From contig NC_043990.1 in NCBI RefSeq assembly GCF_902150065.1, forward strand, positions 23,318,199-23,382,198: 64,000 bases of DNA. The letters run 5' to 3'. Made by a program: the position numbers and the translations under genes. The DNA comes from Myripristis murdjan. Taxonomy: Eukaryota > Chordata > Actinopteri > Holocentriformes > Holocentridae. This document shows positions 1 through 11,767 of this stretch, one piece after another. The notes beneath the pieces are model-generated. The model had not been told where the DNA came from and did not search any database. It saw only the letters and a program-made list of their open reading frames with translations. Numbering within the stretch: position 1 is the first letter of the stretch; the number at the start of each line of letters is the position of its first letter.

Positions 1-610
1 ATGGAGCATAAGAGTGGACCTTGCTCAATAGCTGGAGTTCCCCGCCATCACTGCAACATCTCTCCGTCCAGACATAATGATGTGGTCCAGCTCTGCCGAG
101 AGGGTCCTAATCACTGAACTCATCATCCCGCGAGAGGTGGGAATGGAAACAGCACATGAACGGAAGAGGCTGAAGTACTCTGGCCTGGCAGCCAAGTGCA
201 GGGAGGCCGTCTGGACACCATCCATCCACCCATAGAGGAAGGATGTCATGGCTTCACCTTCAGACTCCACTGCAGTCCTGGAGTAACCAGGACAAGACCC
301 CGAAGGGCCATCAAGGAGCTGGCAGAAGAGCTGGAAAAGAGCAGTCCTTGGCTTTGGCTGAGGAGGAAAGACGGGAGTTGGGGGTCAACATCCCCTCAGG
401 TTGGTTGCAGGGAGTGGCAGGGAAATATCCTCCCAACAGGAGATGCACGGGGTTAAGAGGGCGGAGCATCAGTGACTGGTGGTCTGCAGCTGGGGACCCT
501 GCAGACGGCCACAGGGGCACTGGATGAGGTGCCTCAGGCAGCAATGCCAAGCAGGTAGAGCAGCCGCCTGTATTGAGCACTAACTTCATGATTGCTTATT
601 GAAGGATGAC
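1..610 (+). mobile_element. LINE (non-LTR retrotransposon) 3' fragment, degenerate
   Basis: In the plus strand, disjointed frames read as the C-terminal part of a fish non-LTR retrotransposon protein: a RPDIMMWSS segment near 70, an ELIIP segment near 120, a HERKRLKYSGL segment near 155-185, then after a frame change EGCHGF near 240 and SPWLWLRRKDGSWG near 345-385. This spacing resembles the region after the reverse transcriptase in some fish LINEs, a comparison made from memory. Stops and frame changes show it is inactive. The left end is cut by the window edge and the right end is uncertain, perhaps near 560-610. It lies in an intron of fhod3, antisense to that gene. Confidence 0.6.
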
Positions 611-2557
611 ACTGATTGGGAATATTTTCTAACCCTTGGGTATTATGAAACTTTTTGAAAATCAATGCAATAGCTGTATGGCCTTCAAGTTTAAGTTGTC
701 TTCCTTATTTTCTTGGACGCTGACATCACTTGGCCTCTTCTATATGTTTAATAAGCTTTCTGGTTGATAGGTGGGTATATTGTAAATTGCTAGAAAAAGA
801 ATTGGGTATACTCTGTATATCTGTATATACCTTCCACTACATCACTGCTTGGCCCTTGTTAGCATTTAGCAGTTAACATTTGAATATTTGTGATATTTTT
901 TTAATGGTCAGGCATTTGTTTTCTCAAAAAATATCAACAAAATAAAGCTGTTATAGCTTTATTGGGAAGAGACATAAATGTTAACCTTAACATTGGTATT
1001 GATTAATTTAGATGGTACATGTTGTCTTCTGCTTTGCAATTTCAAATGGCCCTCTATTTATATCTACTGTCCATACATACAACAAAAACATGGGACTTTT
1101 TGTCTCATTAGTGCTTTGCCTACAAAAGAAATAGCCACAACATAATGTTATAGTAGCTATTTCAAAATTCACACCCACTTGCTTGGTTCTTAATATGAGC
1201 TGTGCCTTTAAGAAGCTAAAGCAGCTGTCACACACTCTCTTTTACAAGTGTGAGTGTGATTAGTTTATTCATTTTTGACACTATATAAACAGCACTCCTC
1301 CAACAGAGGGAGGACACGGACAGTCAGGAGTATCCATCCTTAACCTTTGTGCTTGTCTTTTTTTTCTTTTTTTTCATGGAAAGAATCAAAACCAACTCAA
1401 CGTGCAGCTCATTTCCTACTTTCACAACTGACCTTGGTTACAGCCTCAGTTTGGGATGACAGACAAGCCTATCCAATCCAACCAGTTCACCAAGATCTCC
1501 AGTGCTTCGAAAACACACACACACACACACACGCCTTTATTCACCTGTCCATGATCTGTCACATGGGTTAAGAGGCGCTTAACAATGACACACACATTCG
1601 CACACAAATACAAACAAAAGTACACATGGAGACAAGCGTACACAAACACACATACAGTACAGTGCACTCACACCGGGGTTTATGTGTCCGCCATCACCTG
1701 TCATGCTGCCCCCAACCCCCGAAGACTCCACCATGCCAAAAATCTCCGCAAACACACACTCAGTCACACACACATGCACTTCCAGCCGGTTAACAGCTGC
1801 CATCAGAGTCTCTTTCTCAGTGATCTGTGACAATGCCTGTTTATATAGGGTGACATAATGTGCCCTTACACTGAGGGGCCATAGTTACTGTTAAGATGTA
1901 TTGATTTATTTTTGTTTATATTTCATCTGTTTTTTACCAACGCCCCCTAGGACGACAGAGATGTTCCCGTCAATGTTGCGACTTACATCTGCACCAAATA
2001 TCTCCTTTTGCAATGCAGTTGCTACACGTTTAGCCAATAGAAGTGAATTTCCATTTCACCAGTGGACCTCCAAGATGGCACCAGCATACTGTAGGCTGCT
2101 AGAAGATTTCGGAGCCAACTGCGAAGCCTCAATAGCTTCACAGCACTGTTGAGGATGACGGGCTTCTGCAACATGATATTTTGTCGCAGAGAAGATGACA
2201 AAGAAAAACACAGCGAGAAAAGAGAGAGAGAAAATGAGAGCCCAGAGCTTTTCTTTTCTGTGCTGCTGTGGAAGGGAGGGCGCATCTGTCCCGCTTTCCA
2301 GAGCGCTTCATACTTTCCGTGAACTTGTCCTTCCAAGAAATCCATATCCAGCAGCTTGTGATTCTTCCCATTTTAGAGGAATGAAGAAACTCAGAAAATG
2401 TGAGTGTGTGTGTGTGTGTGTGTGTGTTTGAGGGAGGCAAAGGGCAAAAGGACTCCTCGCTTTGTCTCAAATGATTAGCGTTGTTTTGACAGTTATGAGT
2501 GAGATTGTGAGTGCGTGTTTTGTTACTGCAGAAGATATAAATGTGAGTCAGTCTCAC
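611..2557. other. fhod3 intron 2, no further gene seen
   Basis: Non-coding sequence downstream (in the minus-strand sense) of fhod3 coding exon 2. It holds an imperfect CA-rich tract at about 1510-1800 and a short (GT)n at 2400-2427. Open frames across the CA-rich part are low-complexity translations and not credible genes. The next fhod3 exon was not found here, so it should lie left of position 1. Confidence 0.5.
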
Positions 2558-5500
2558 CCCGTGTCGTCCTGCTGAAAGCCCTCCAGCTCGTCCCTCTGCT
2601 CCGCCAGAGAAGACTCCAGATCCAGATAGGTGCCATTATGGGACAGCTGCAACGCACAGTCATCAAGCTATGGAGAGGAGGAAACATGTTAATTTACTGT
2701 TAAGGAACTTTGGCTTAAGCATGCTCGAATGAGAATAAATTAAATGGAATTAAACGAAGGTAAACTGAGCTGAACTGTGAAACTGTATGAGATGAAATGA
2801 AATTAGCTGAACTGAACTGAACTAAATAACACTGAAATGAAATGAACTACACAGAACTGAACTGAAGATTTTTTTTTTTTTTATTATAATAAAGTTCCAT
2901 GGGTTTGGACAAAGCTCAGCTGGGCAACCTTCATTTGTAATCAGGAACCCACTGATGGGACTGGCAGGGTTGAAGAGAACTGAGCTAAACTGAAAGCAGC
3001 ACATGTACATGAACTGCACAGGACTGAACTGCAATGAAATGAACCAAACCAAACTAAACTGAACTGACTCGAACTGAACTGAACCAAACTGAACAGAAAG
3101 GAACGGAACAGAAATGAGCAAAAACTGAACTGAACTGGACTGAGAGGACTAGACTTGGGGAAAATCGTCCGACCGCTCTAAATCTGCCTTTTTACCTAAA
3201 AAAGGAAAAAGAAAACATCACTGAGCACTCGGAGGTGCAGGGTGGCATGTGAAATACTGTACACACACAAAGTTCCATGCAGGCCAGGGTGTGATGTACA
3301 TAACCCACCCACAGGAATGACATTGGCCTCTGAGCCCACTATTTTTTTTTTTTTTTTTATGCTCCTTCACTTTTTTCTGTGTCTGTTTCACACCCTTTTT
3401 TTTAAAACCGTTTGAGCCTATAAAATAAAGCCAGTTAACGGGAGGGTACGAACAAGAGTGTGTACAGTGGTCCATGAAAACAGAGAGAGCCATCTGTGGC
3501 ACGGCTCTGTTTTCAGCATTACAAAGCTGTTAAGGGAATTAACTAGTAGAGATGTAGCAATAAAGCCTGCAGAACATGAAACGCAAACCAGAGGGCAGGA
3601 CGGAGAGAAAGAGAGAGAGAGGGGGGTGGGGCTGGGCACAGGGGGAGGTGAAGCTTTAAGAAGTGCCTTCAAATGCCAGCTGTGAAAAATTTGACATGTT
3701 GATGCTGCGTTTGCGATTACGTACGGCATTGTGTGTGCATTTGCGTGTCTGTGCTTTTGCGTGTGCATGCATGCATGTGCAGGGGGGATGCACCCGTGTA
3801 CATTCGTCTGAATGCACATGTGGAAGGAGCATTTGCGTTCCTTCCAATATTTTATATCTCCTGTACGTTTATGCATGTGAAGGACCGCTGCTGTCCAAAC
3901 ACAACGGCTTGTACAAAAGCACCACCCGTCGTGCTCAAGAGCAGAAAAATCTTGTCGCTCATTCCACCTGCGAGTGCACGATCTAAGGTAACGCTGCAGG
4001 AGCCTGCGTGTCAAAATGGACATGTAACGAGAAACCCCGCTGGGTCCCAGACCAGGTGCACGGTCGTATATCAGAGCACCACTGGCACTGATGTTTATGA
4101 GCTCGGTCACAAGTTGATGGCAGGTGCGAGAAGCCATCCAAAGGTTGACTCGTAAAAGAATAACATACGCGATTGCGTTCTTGAAATCCACTACGATCTT
4201 TGGAGCCGACTGTTGCAGCTGCCGGCGCGTGAATATAGGTGAATGAGATCAGAATCACGCGCTGCATTACCATTTAACACCTCGTCGCCGTCGGTTTTGG
4301 TTTGACCTGACCCGGCCTCTGATTCGCTGCCAAGCGGCCCCCTGGTAGCACAGTCCCGCTGGATGACGACACTCTCTGACCAGCAGAGACCTCAGATCAC
4401 AAGACCTGCTGCCGCGCTCTGTCTTTCCCTCTGCCTCTCTCTTGGAAACAGAGAGACAGACTGACGGATGGACTCACGGCCTAAATATAACCTTGCTATA
4501 TTTACTCTGCTGTGAGACAGCGTGCACACAGGAGCTGAAGGGTGGGTGTGTCCGCAGGGGCTCCGAGTACAAGAGGTTGCACAGCCAAGGCCAAGGAGAT
4601 AGGAAGGAGAAAGCTGGGCTGGACCGACGTCCATGTTGCCACTAAGCTTTGGCATTGTTGTTCTCCATACTTAAAGCACCGAGTGAGATTTGGAAAGTCT
4701 CAGATTGAGATTTGATCTCGAGCTCACAGGGAGGGGTAGGGTGGAGAAGCATGGGGGGTTAATCACACCCTGCCCCAGTGGCCTGGTTCTTAAGGAAGGA
4801 AAAGACAAAAAAAAAAAAACAATTTGGGCTCAATCTGCCAGCATTATTCAGCATTTTTATCCAGATTTTACCTAGTCTGCTCCCTCCTCATTGTGTTGTG
4901 CTCATTTAAGCAGCTGAGCGAGGCTGTCTTCTTACCCCATACTGCTTTACACGTGTCCTAAGTAAACGAACCCCTCTCTCTCCACACAAACACCTCCATT
5001 TTCCCCTTACTTTTGCTGCTCTGCCTCATCCACGCATTACTCAATCACACAAATACTGCTTGGACAGCGAGAAATGAGCCCTCGACCACTTCTGTAACCT
5101 AATATCTTAACAGGGCGCCCTCCAAAGGGTGTCTCTTTCCTAAAACACTTCGTTGAAGTAATAGGAGTAATAACATAACAAAACACATCATGCTGGACGA
5201 CGGCGGAGAGAGGTGGCTCCAGAAAAGAACCACAAGCTCTTCACGTCAGAGGCTCCAGGCCGGGCGAGGGAAACACTTCGTGGCTAGTATACTTTACACT
5301 CATTTAATCAAATTCTCCCAGAAGAGTCAGGGGAGAAAAAAAAGGGGGGTAAGGGAGTAATTACTTCCACGTTAAAACAACACCGAGCCGGCTGGCGATC
5401 ACGGCGGGTCGACTGTTAACGACGGCCTTACGTAACTGAGAGGATGACTTTTTAAGAACTTCTCTTTCTTTTTTTTCGGAATCAGAGGAGCAGTGGATCA

Positions 5501-6858
5501 GGTTCTTTGAAGTGAGGGGAGGGTGTGTTCTGCGCAGCTATTAAAGCACTCAGCGCTGCTTTAATGGAAACAATTTGGTAATGAAATTAAAATTGTGCTG
5601 TGATGTCTGGGCTTTGTTGTTTTTGAGGGGAATGGGAACTTGTCTCGCAAAGATGCAGCAGTTTGATGGTGAAATTTCTGATGAGTCGAATATTCAGTGT
5701 GTGCTTTTGCCTAACTTACTGTAAGTCAGTGCTACTTTCTTAAGATAATTTAACTTACTGACCTTTTACATTTACATTTCTCCACTGGGCATGAACAACT
5801 TAACATAAGTGCAGCAGTGCAGTAGATATTAATTTTTATGCTGTATCACCAAGACAGCACAACCAAAAGTAAGGGAGACTCGTGGTACTGTGATGATAAA
5901 TGTAACTAAATATCCTGTAACCCTAGAAACCAACACATATCACTTTCATATGATCTTTGTTGTAACTTGTTACTGTAGGTTTTATATGTTAAAAATAGAT
6001 GTGCAGATCCTATTCTCACAAACCAGAGACACTGATTTAGCCATGGCCAGTGAGCCTGTGTGTGTGTGTATGTGTGTGTGTGTGTGTATGTGTGTGTGTG
6101 AGTGTATGAACTGGTGCATGGTCAGAGGTAGAAGAGGAGATGGAGGAAGAGGTCAGGAAAACCGCGGCACCCAAAGTGAGGAGAACAAAGTGTCGGAGGG
6201 ATCCAGGCCCTGACCACAGGAATTCTGGGACAAGTGACCTATACTTTACATTTAGCCCAGCCAGCCAATCAGAGAGCTCTGTCATCGCAACATAATAATA
6301 CAGTAGGCTCGGGCTTTTCTGAGACAAGAGGAGCAGAGAGACGAAAGAGCAAGACAAAAAGAAAGAGGAGGAAGAAAGAAGAGGAGAGGCCGGCTTCATC
6401 AAGAAAGAAAGAGGGAGGTATCGGTCGAAAAGCCTTTGCTCAGGCAAATGTCAACCACTGACCAGCTTTGACACAGTTTCCACCTCCGGCTTGACAGAGC
6501 CACTCCAGACAATCCTCCATGCCTTTTCAACATCAGGCTTCAATGTCATGACGCTGTGACAGGCAAATTTGCAACAGTTCAGTTCCATCCCTATAATCTG
6601 CATCTAAGTGCGATATTCAAGTTGCCGTTGCTTTCAGTGTGCCGCCTGATGAGAACAAAATTACAAACACAAGCATGGACTACTCCATCTCATATAGGTT
6701 GTAATCATGAGATTTTCTGTTCTGCGGGCCATTTTTCATTTGTTTTGTGGCTTTTAAAGATGGGACAGCAAAAGAGCTACTGGTCTGGAAAACCGCTCTG
6801 CTGTTGAACACACTGGTTGGCTGTCAGAGCGACGTGCCAGCACTCAACCTCCGCTCTC

Positions 6859-6905
<47 letters not shown>

Positions 6906-7558
6906 CCCTCTGTTTTCAATTCTTTCAGTTCAGTTCAGTTGGCTTGGCATGAATGCAAACAGGTGAGCAGTATTGCCAAATCCTCCAGACATAATAATAA
7001 TAAAAAATATAAAAAAGGAAATAACTTGTGCATAACAAACATATGTTGCACTTGCATCTCTATGACTTTTGTGTGTGTGTGTGTGTGTGTGTGTGAGTAA
7101 ACCTTGACAGTGTGAGATCTGGGGATCCGTGTATTGCTGTGACACTTCATTCCACAGTAACTAGTGGTATTTATAAGCATATCTAGCTATCTATGTATCT
7201 ATCTACCTACCTACCTACACACACACTCACACATACACATACACTCAGTGGCCACTTTATTATGTCCACCTGTACAATCTACTGCAGTTAAATGCAGCAG
7301 CTGCCAGAAATTCTACCTTTTAACAAAGTTTATACTGTTCAGTCTTTGTTGACATTGTGGAGAATGTGTAAATTCAATTCTATGTTTATTAGAACTATGA
7401 ACTCAATGCCAAACATAGAACTGAATGAACACCTCTGTTACTGTGACAAAAAGAAAAGCTGAGCATTATAGGCAGCAGAAAAGTCAACTTTATGGCAGAA
7501 CTGTTGGACTGGATTGTATTAGACTGTACTGGTGTACCTAATAAAGTGGCAACTGAGT

Positions 7559-7593
<35 letters not shown>

Positions 7594-7604
7594 TATACAT
7601 ATAT

Positions 7605-7643
<39 letters not shown>

Positions 7644-8595
7644 TGTGTACAGTGTCTATTGTACATATATGTATGTATACAGTGTCTATACAGAGAGAGG
7701 ACACACACATCATAATCTTGCAGACACCCTCCTCACTGTCCCTTGTGAATAAATTAGGCATCTTGGGATATATCTGGCCTCACTAATGCCCGTGCACCCA
7801 CCTGTCACCCTGACACTGAAAGCAGAGTGCACATATCAAACAGAGGATATTTTCTTAAATAATCTTGATGATAACAGTGACACACTTCACTGCTCACCAC
7901 AGGGAAATTCTCTCTGGTCTTGCTCCTCCACAGGGAGGTCAAAGGTCAGAGGATAGCTACAGTCAGAACAGCTGGTGGGGATTCAGTGTTTTGCTCAAGG
8001 ACACTTCAGCACACTTCTTGCCAGCATGGGATAAAATAGGGACATTTAATCTCAAACAAGCCAAGCTCTGCTTTGGCCCGTGATGTGAGGCTGCTATTCT
8101 CCAGGCTTTGAAGCAAACATTTGCAACCCTGTTGCTCTCAAAGGGGCTGGAGAACCAATCAGTTGAGCTTGCATCTGCTCCCAAAATAGCTCCTGACCGG
8201 TGGGTATGGAGTTTATTTGCTGTTGGCTCACAGTGAGAAGTCTTACCTAGCCAAGTAAACTGGTTCCTCTATTAAATATAAAAGTATTTCTATGTTTGTG
8301 CACTGAATCAGACACAACAAAACCCCTAAACAATTCTTCATCTCCTTTTTTAAATATATTTACAACAATATTCAAACATATATTGTCCTCCTAAGAGTGA
8401 TTCAAGGCGTACTCGAGGTCTTTCTCATACCTTGTGCGGAGCTTTGAGAAGCCGGTGGACGCCGGCAATCTGGTTGATAAGAGGAATATCCTCCCTGAAG
8501 GTGTAACATGGTGGTCTGGTCGGCTCCGGGAAATTTGTGCTGTTGAATGGATCGGTATCATCTAAAAACTGAATCCTGCAGACAAATGTGGCCAT
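2558..8595 (-). CDS. fhod3: FH1/FH2 domain-containing protein 3 (formin), first two coding exons
   Basis: Partial gene on the minus strand: coding exon 1 at 8595-8431 (55 codons, phase 0) and exon 2 at 2667-2558 (110 nt, ends in phase 2). Exon 1 begins MATFVCRIQFLDDTDPF and contains NSTNFPEP and AGVHRLLKAPHK; exon 2 reads LDDCALQLSHNGTYLDLE and AEQRDELEGFQQDD. These match the N-terminal GTPase-binding/FH3 region of vertebrate FHOD3 much better than FHOD1. FHOD formins organise actin, and FHOD3 is known for sarcomere assembly in heart and skeletal muscle. Exon 1 ends CACAAG before GTATGAG; exon 2 has acceptor TAG and donor GTGAGA. The ATG at 8595 was chosen because homologues start MAT. Intron 1 spans 5.8 kb. 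The formin core lies outside the window. Whether this is the fhod3a or fhod3b copy cannot be decided here. Confidence 0.93.
2755..3150. repeat. Degenerate AACTG/CTGAA pentanucleotide satellite
   Basis: The plus strand carries many imperfect copies of AACTG/CTGAA (for example around 2810-2865 and 3015-3145), interrupted by about 125 bp of unrelated sequence from 2868 to 2995 that starts with a T-rich tract. On the minus strand this yields a repetitive FSSVQF-type translation, which I regard as an artefact. It lies in fhod3 intron 1. Confidence 0.75.
3151..6830. other. fhod3 intron 1, proximal part
   Basis: Non-coding. Visible items are short purine-rich and GT-rich tracts (GT-rich at 6057-6105) and a moderately CpG-rich stretch around 4100-4360. 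A minus-strand frame of 257 codons at 3418-4191 has no recognisable family signature. An AT-rich block near 5555-5600 contains several TAAT cores. I see no gene. Confidence 0.4.
6857..7100. repeat. (TC)n and (GT)n microsatellites
   Basis: A nearly perfect (TC)n tract runs from about 6859 to 6902 and a (GT)n tract from about 7069 to 7095, both in fhod3 intron 1. Frames crossing them translate to SLSLSL or HTHTHT and are not genes. Confidence 0.9.
7241..7560. mobile_element. Non-autonomous DNA transposon (MITE) nested in a microsatellite
   Basis: The left end reads ACACTCAGTGGCCACTTTAT and the reverse complement of the right end reads ACACTCAGTTGCCACTTTAT, followed by similar TTA-GT-CACC sequence, giving terminal inverted repeats of roughly 30 bp around about 260 bp without coding potential. 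I recall this terminus as a common fish MITE. Both flanks are CA-rich, so the element appears to have inserted into a CA/TA-rich tract; this hides the target duplication. Confidence 0.65.
7561..7670. repeat. (CA)n followed by (GT)n
   Basis: A (CA)n run at 7559-7589 is followed after an AT-rich spacer by a (GT)n run at 7604-7640, making a potential long hairpin of simple sequence. It abuts the right end of the MITE at 7241-7560. Confidence 0.85.
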
Positions 8596-9070
8596 GGTGC
8601 ATCCATGCAAGTGTCTCCGCCGAGGGGGCAGCCCGGTTTAAGAATCACACCAGCAGTGAGTCCCGTCGCTGAGCGCTCCTCTCCTGGTAACGACAACAAA
8701 CCCAGCAGGTTACCAAGTGCGCACAGACGCTCTCCACCGCAGCCTCTCCTCCAGCAGGACAGGGGGCTGTGTGGCGGTGAGATGGCACCAGAAACCGGTC
8801 AGTTTTTCGCCTCGCTGATTTCCTTCCTTTGCGCGGCTTTTAATTGCCCTGTGCTTTCTGATGCTGCTGTGTTATTCTCGGAGAGGCAGGTGGCCGCTGA
8901 TAAAGGGGAGGCAGGCGGACTCCAGCCTGGTGCCGGAGAGTGACGGATCAGCGCAGCTTGGGACAGCCGGTCTGCTGTCTGTCTGCGTCCCAGCAAATCC
9001 ACCCCCCTGTCTATTTTCCCCTCTGCCTCATCCCTCCCTCCTCCCCCTCCCTGCGGCTCATGTCCCCGGC
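8596..9070 (-). promoter_or_regulatory. Candidate fhod3 5' UTR and promoter region
   Basis: The stretch upstream (in the minus sense) of the fhod3 ATG is richer in G+C and CpG than the surrounding AT-rich DNA, especially 8600-8780 and 8880-8960. The slc6a19-like gene starting at 10704 runs the other way, so the two are divergent with about 2.1 kb between start codons. No clear TATA box was identified next to exon 1. The call rests on position and base composition only. Confidence 0.4.
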
Positions 9071-9773
9071 TTAGCTGTGGCTTCCCATATGAGAAAGAAC
9101 TGTAGTAATCCTATATTTAATTTCATAGGAGCATTATACAAATGGAAAGTCCTCGTAGGAATATTAGAGAAGTAGAAATGCCATAGGAGATAATAAAAAT
9201 TACAGTAAAGTACAATATGGTCACTAGACCAACTAAAAGTCCTGAATATTACAGGAGTAGGGCTGTTATAATAGTAGTCCACTGCTGGAACACGGTGTCA
9301 AAAACTCACTACTGAGTGAGACATACAATAAGTCCCTAAAGTAATGTTAGAGGAATATTACAGTTATTTTCTGTAGGGATTTTGCTGCGCGTCACAGCGC
9401 TATTTAAAGCGCTGATGACCCCAAGCGGCAAAAAGTTGCAATTGCAGTTGGTGCGTCAGTCAGCACAGCCAAAGATCGTCTACTGATAAGTGACATGTTT
9501 GCTCATCAGTGCTTTGAGAACAGACTCTGGAAACAGGGCCAAAGTGAGAGTTTTTCTTTCTCTGTCTGCCATAACGTAATACACCACAGATCAACCTTAA
9601 TCTGTATTATCATTTATGGAAAATATACATCTATGAATGAACATGTATAAATAGATATATTCTGATGTAAATGAGTAATAAGTTAGGAGTGCTGTGACAC
9701 AATGGAAATATTTAGTGTATTATCATACTACCCACTGGAGGTCAGAAACCCACTGGGTTACTTTTAACACTGA

Positions 9774-9852
<79 letters not shown>

Positions 9853-10411
9853 TCAGAAGTATATTTTCTCAATGTAACGAATGTGTTGGTCATGGGTGTG
9901 TGCTACTTTTGTACATGTGTATTGATTTTATATAAAGCTCATTAAGTTTTTTCTTGTGTATAAAATGTACTATACAATAAAAAACTTGACTCAGCTTGGT
10001 GAAGATTAATGCTCTTGCCCTTAAGCTCCTAAATTTTCAGAAAATAAATGACAAATAAGACGAAATAATCTGTAATTGTGTATGTACACAACGTTGGATT
10101 TGCAGCATACGGAAATGATGAAATTGCAGGGGAACAATTTATCACTTTTATCTCAAAGAGCCCCCACCTACCTTTGCACCACCGACTGCAACACCTCTTT
10201 TCAAACAAGCTGATAAAAGGTTAAAACGTTAAAGCAGGTGAATAGGCAGTGTGAGAGGCTAGAAAGAGAGAAGAATAGAGGGTTAGCAACACTTTTTGTG
10301 ACAATATTTTATATCATTAACTTTCAGCTGTACTGTAGCTTTTCCTGTTTCATTTGAACAATTTAGATCACTTGTTAAACCTCCATCATCCCATTTAAGT
10401 TATTTTGTATC

Positions 10412-10460
<49 letters not shown>

Positions 10461-10703
10461 CCGTAATCTTGGCACATTGTAAATGAGGGTAACCCTATTG
10501 CTAGGAGCATATTAGCTGGCAGATGGAGCGGAGTGATACACAGCAAGTTTGAGAGTCATGTAGCTGCTTCTCATGTTGTTAGAAACCTAGCAGCACTGAG
10601 ATCCTCCCACCTCCCAGCTCCCTGCGGCAGAGCCTGACCTGCACTGTGACTGAACCAAACTGTCGATTGGAGTGAAGCCTGATCCCCTGCAGCCACAGAC
10701 ACC
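9071..10703. other. Intergenic DNA between fhod3 and the transporter array
   Basis: Contains a (CT)n microsatellite at 9774-9850, a (GT)n at about 10419-10459 and a short inverted repeat with a TATTTAAA core at 9395-9414. The 150 bp before the ATG at 10704 presumably hold the 5' UTR of the first slc6a19-like gene. No further gene is seen. Confidence 0.5.
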
Positions 10704-11712
10704 ATGAGACTAGTCCTCCCCAACCCTGGGCTCAAAGACCGGATCCCGTCCCATGTGGACCTGGAGAGGATGGAGAACGAGGAAGCCGGGGACAGGCCCA
10801 AGTGGGACAACAAGGCCCAGTACCTGCTCACCTGTGTGGGCTTCTGTGTGGGACTCGGCAACGTCTGGAGATTCCCTTATCTGTGTCAAAGCCACGGAGG
10901 AGGTAGTTCATTTCATACATTAAGATATAAAATAGAACATGAGTGTAATATCAGATTGTGTCTTCTCTATAAAACAAAACACATATACTTTAAAATAAGT
11001 AATGCAAATCCATTTTAACTGAGTTATTTATTTAGAGATTTACATCAGGTCAAGAAATTCCAGCATAACATTTAATGCATGAATGAATGATTAAAACATC
11101 ATTCATTCATACATTTAATGTTATGCTGTGTCCTGCAGTGATCATACCAATTCTAACACTCTGTCCATTCCGTTGAGTTAATTTTTTCTTAGAAGTGCTA
11201 AAAGTATGTCAGAACTTCCCTACTGGTTTACACAGTTTATTTGGGGAAGATAGATACATGTTTGCTGAAGATACAGAGGGCGTGAGTTAAAAATGTGAAT
11301 GCTCATGAAGTACAGTTTGTGCAAACATGGTCTGACCGTGAATTGCATTTTATAGGGCATGTTTATTATGAGGAGCTATGTTTAATAGAATGAAACACGG
11401 TTCACTTATAATTAAAATATGAAGCGATAATGCATCATCATGGGCTCAATAGCAGCACTTAAAGTGCTTTAGGTTAAATATTAACACTTTCTCGGGGATG
11501 AGCACTGGTCTATCAAGAGATAAGACATGAAGCTTTATTGATGCCCACCAGGGGAAATTATCTTGTCACAGCAGCTCAAATTAGAGGAAAGGGGTGACTG
11601 AGTGATAAATAAGAACTATAAAAACTATATACACTGTATACACCGTTCACTTATGCACTTATACTTAAACATTGAATTGTAAATTGGATAATTGCACAGA
11701 GACTGGATAATT

Positions 11713-11767
<55 letters not shown>

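Noticed and set aside
3418-4191. Minus-strand open frame of 257 codons in fhod3 intron 1
   Set aside because: No family signature, biased composition from purine and GT-rich tracts, and no splice or start context. Judged a chance frame.
7201-7240. Short direct repeats that might suggest a CRISPR-like array
   Set aside because: Simple CTAC/CACA repeats without spacers, in an animal genome.
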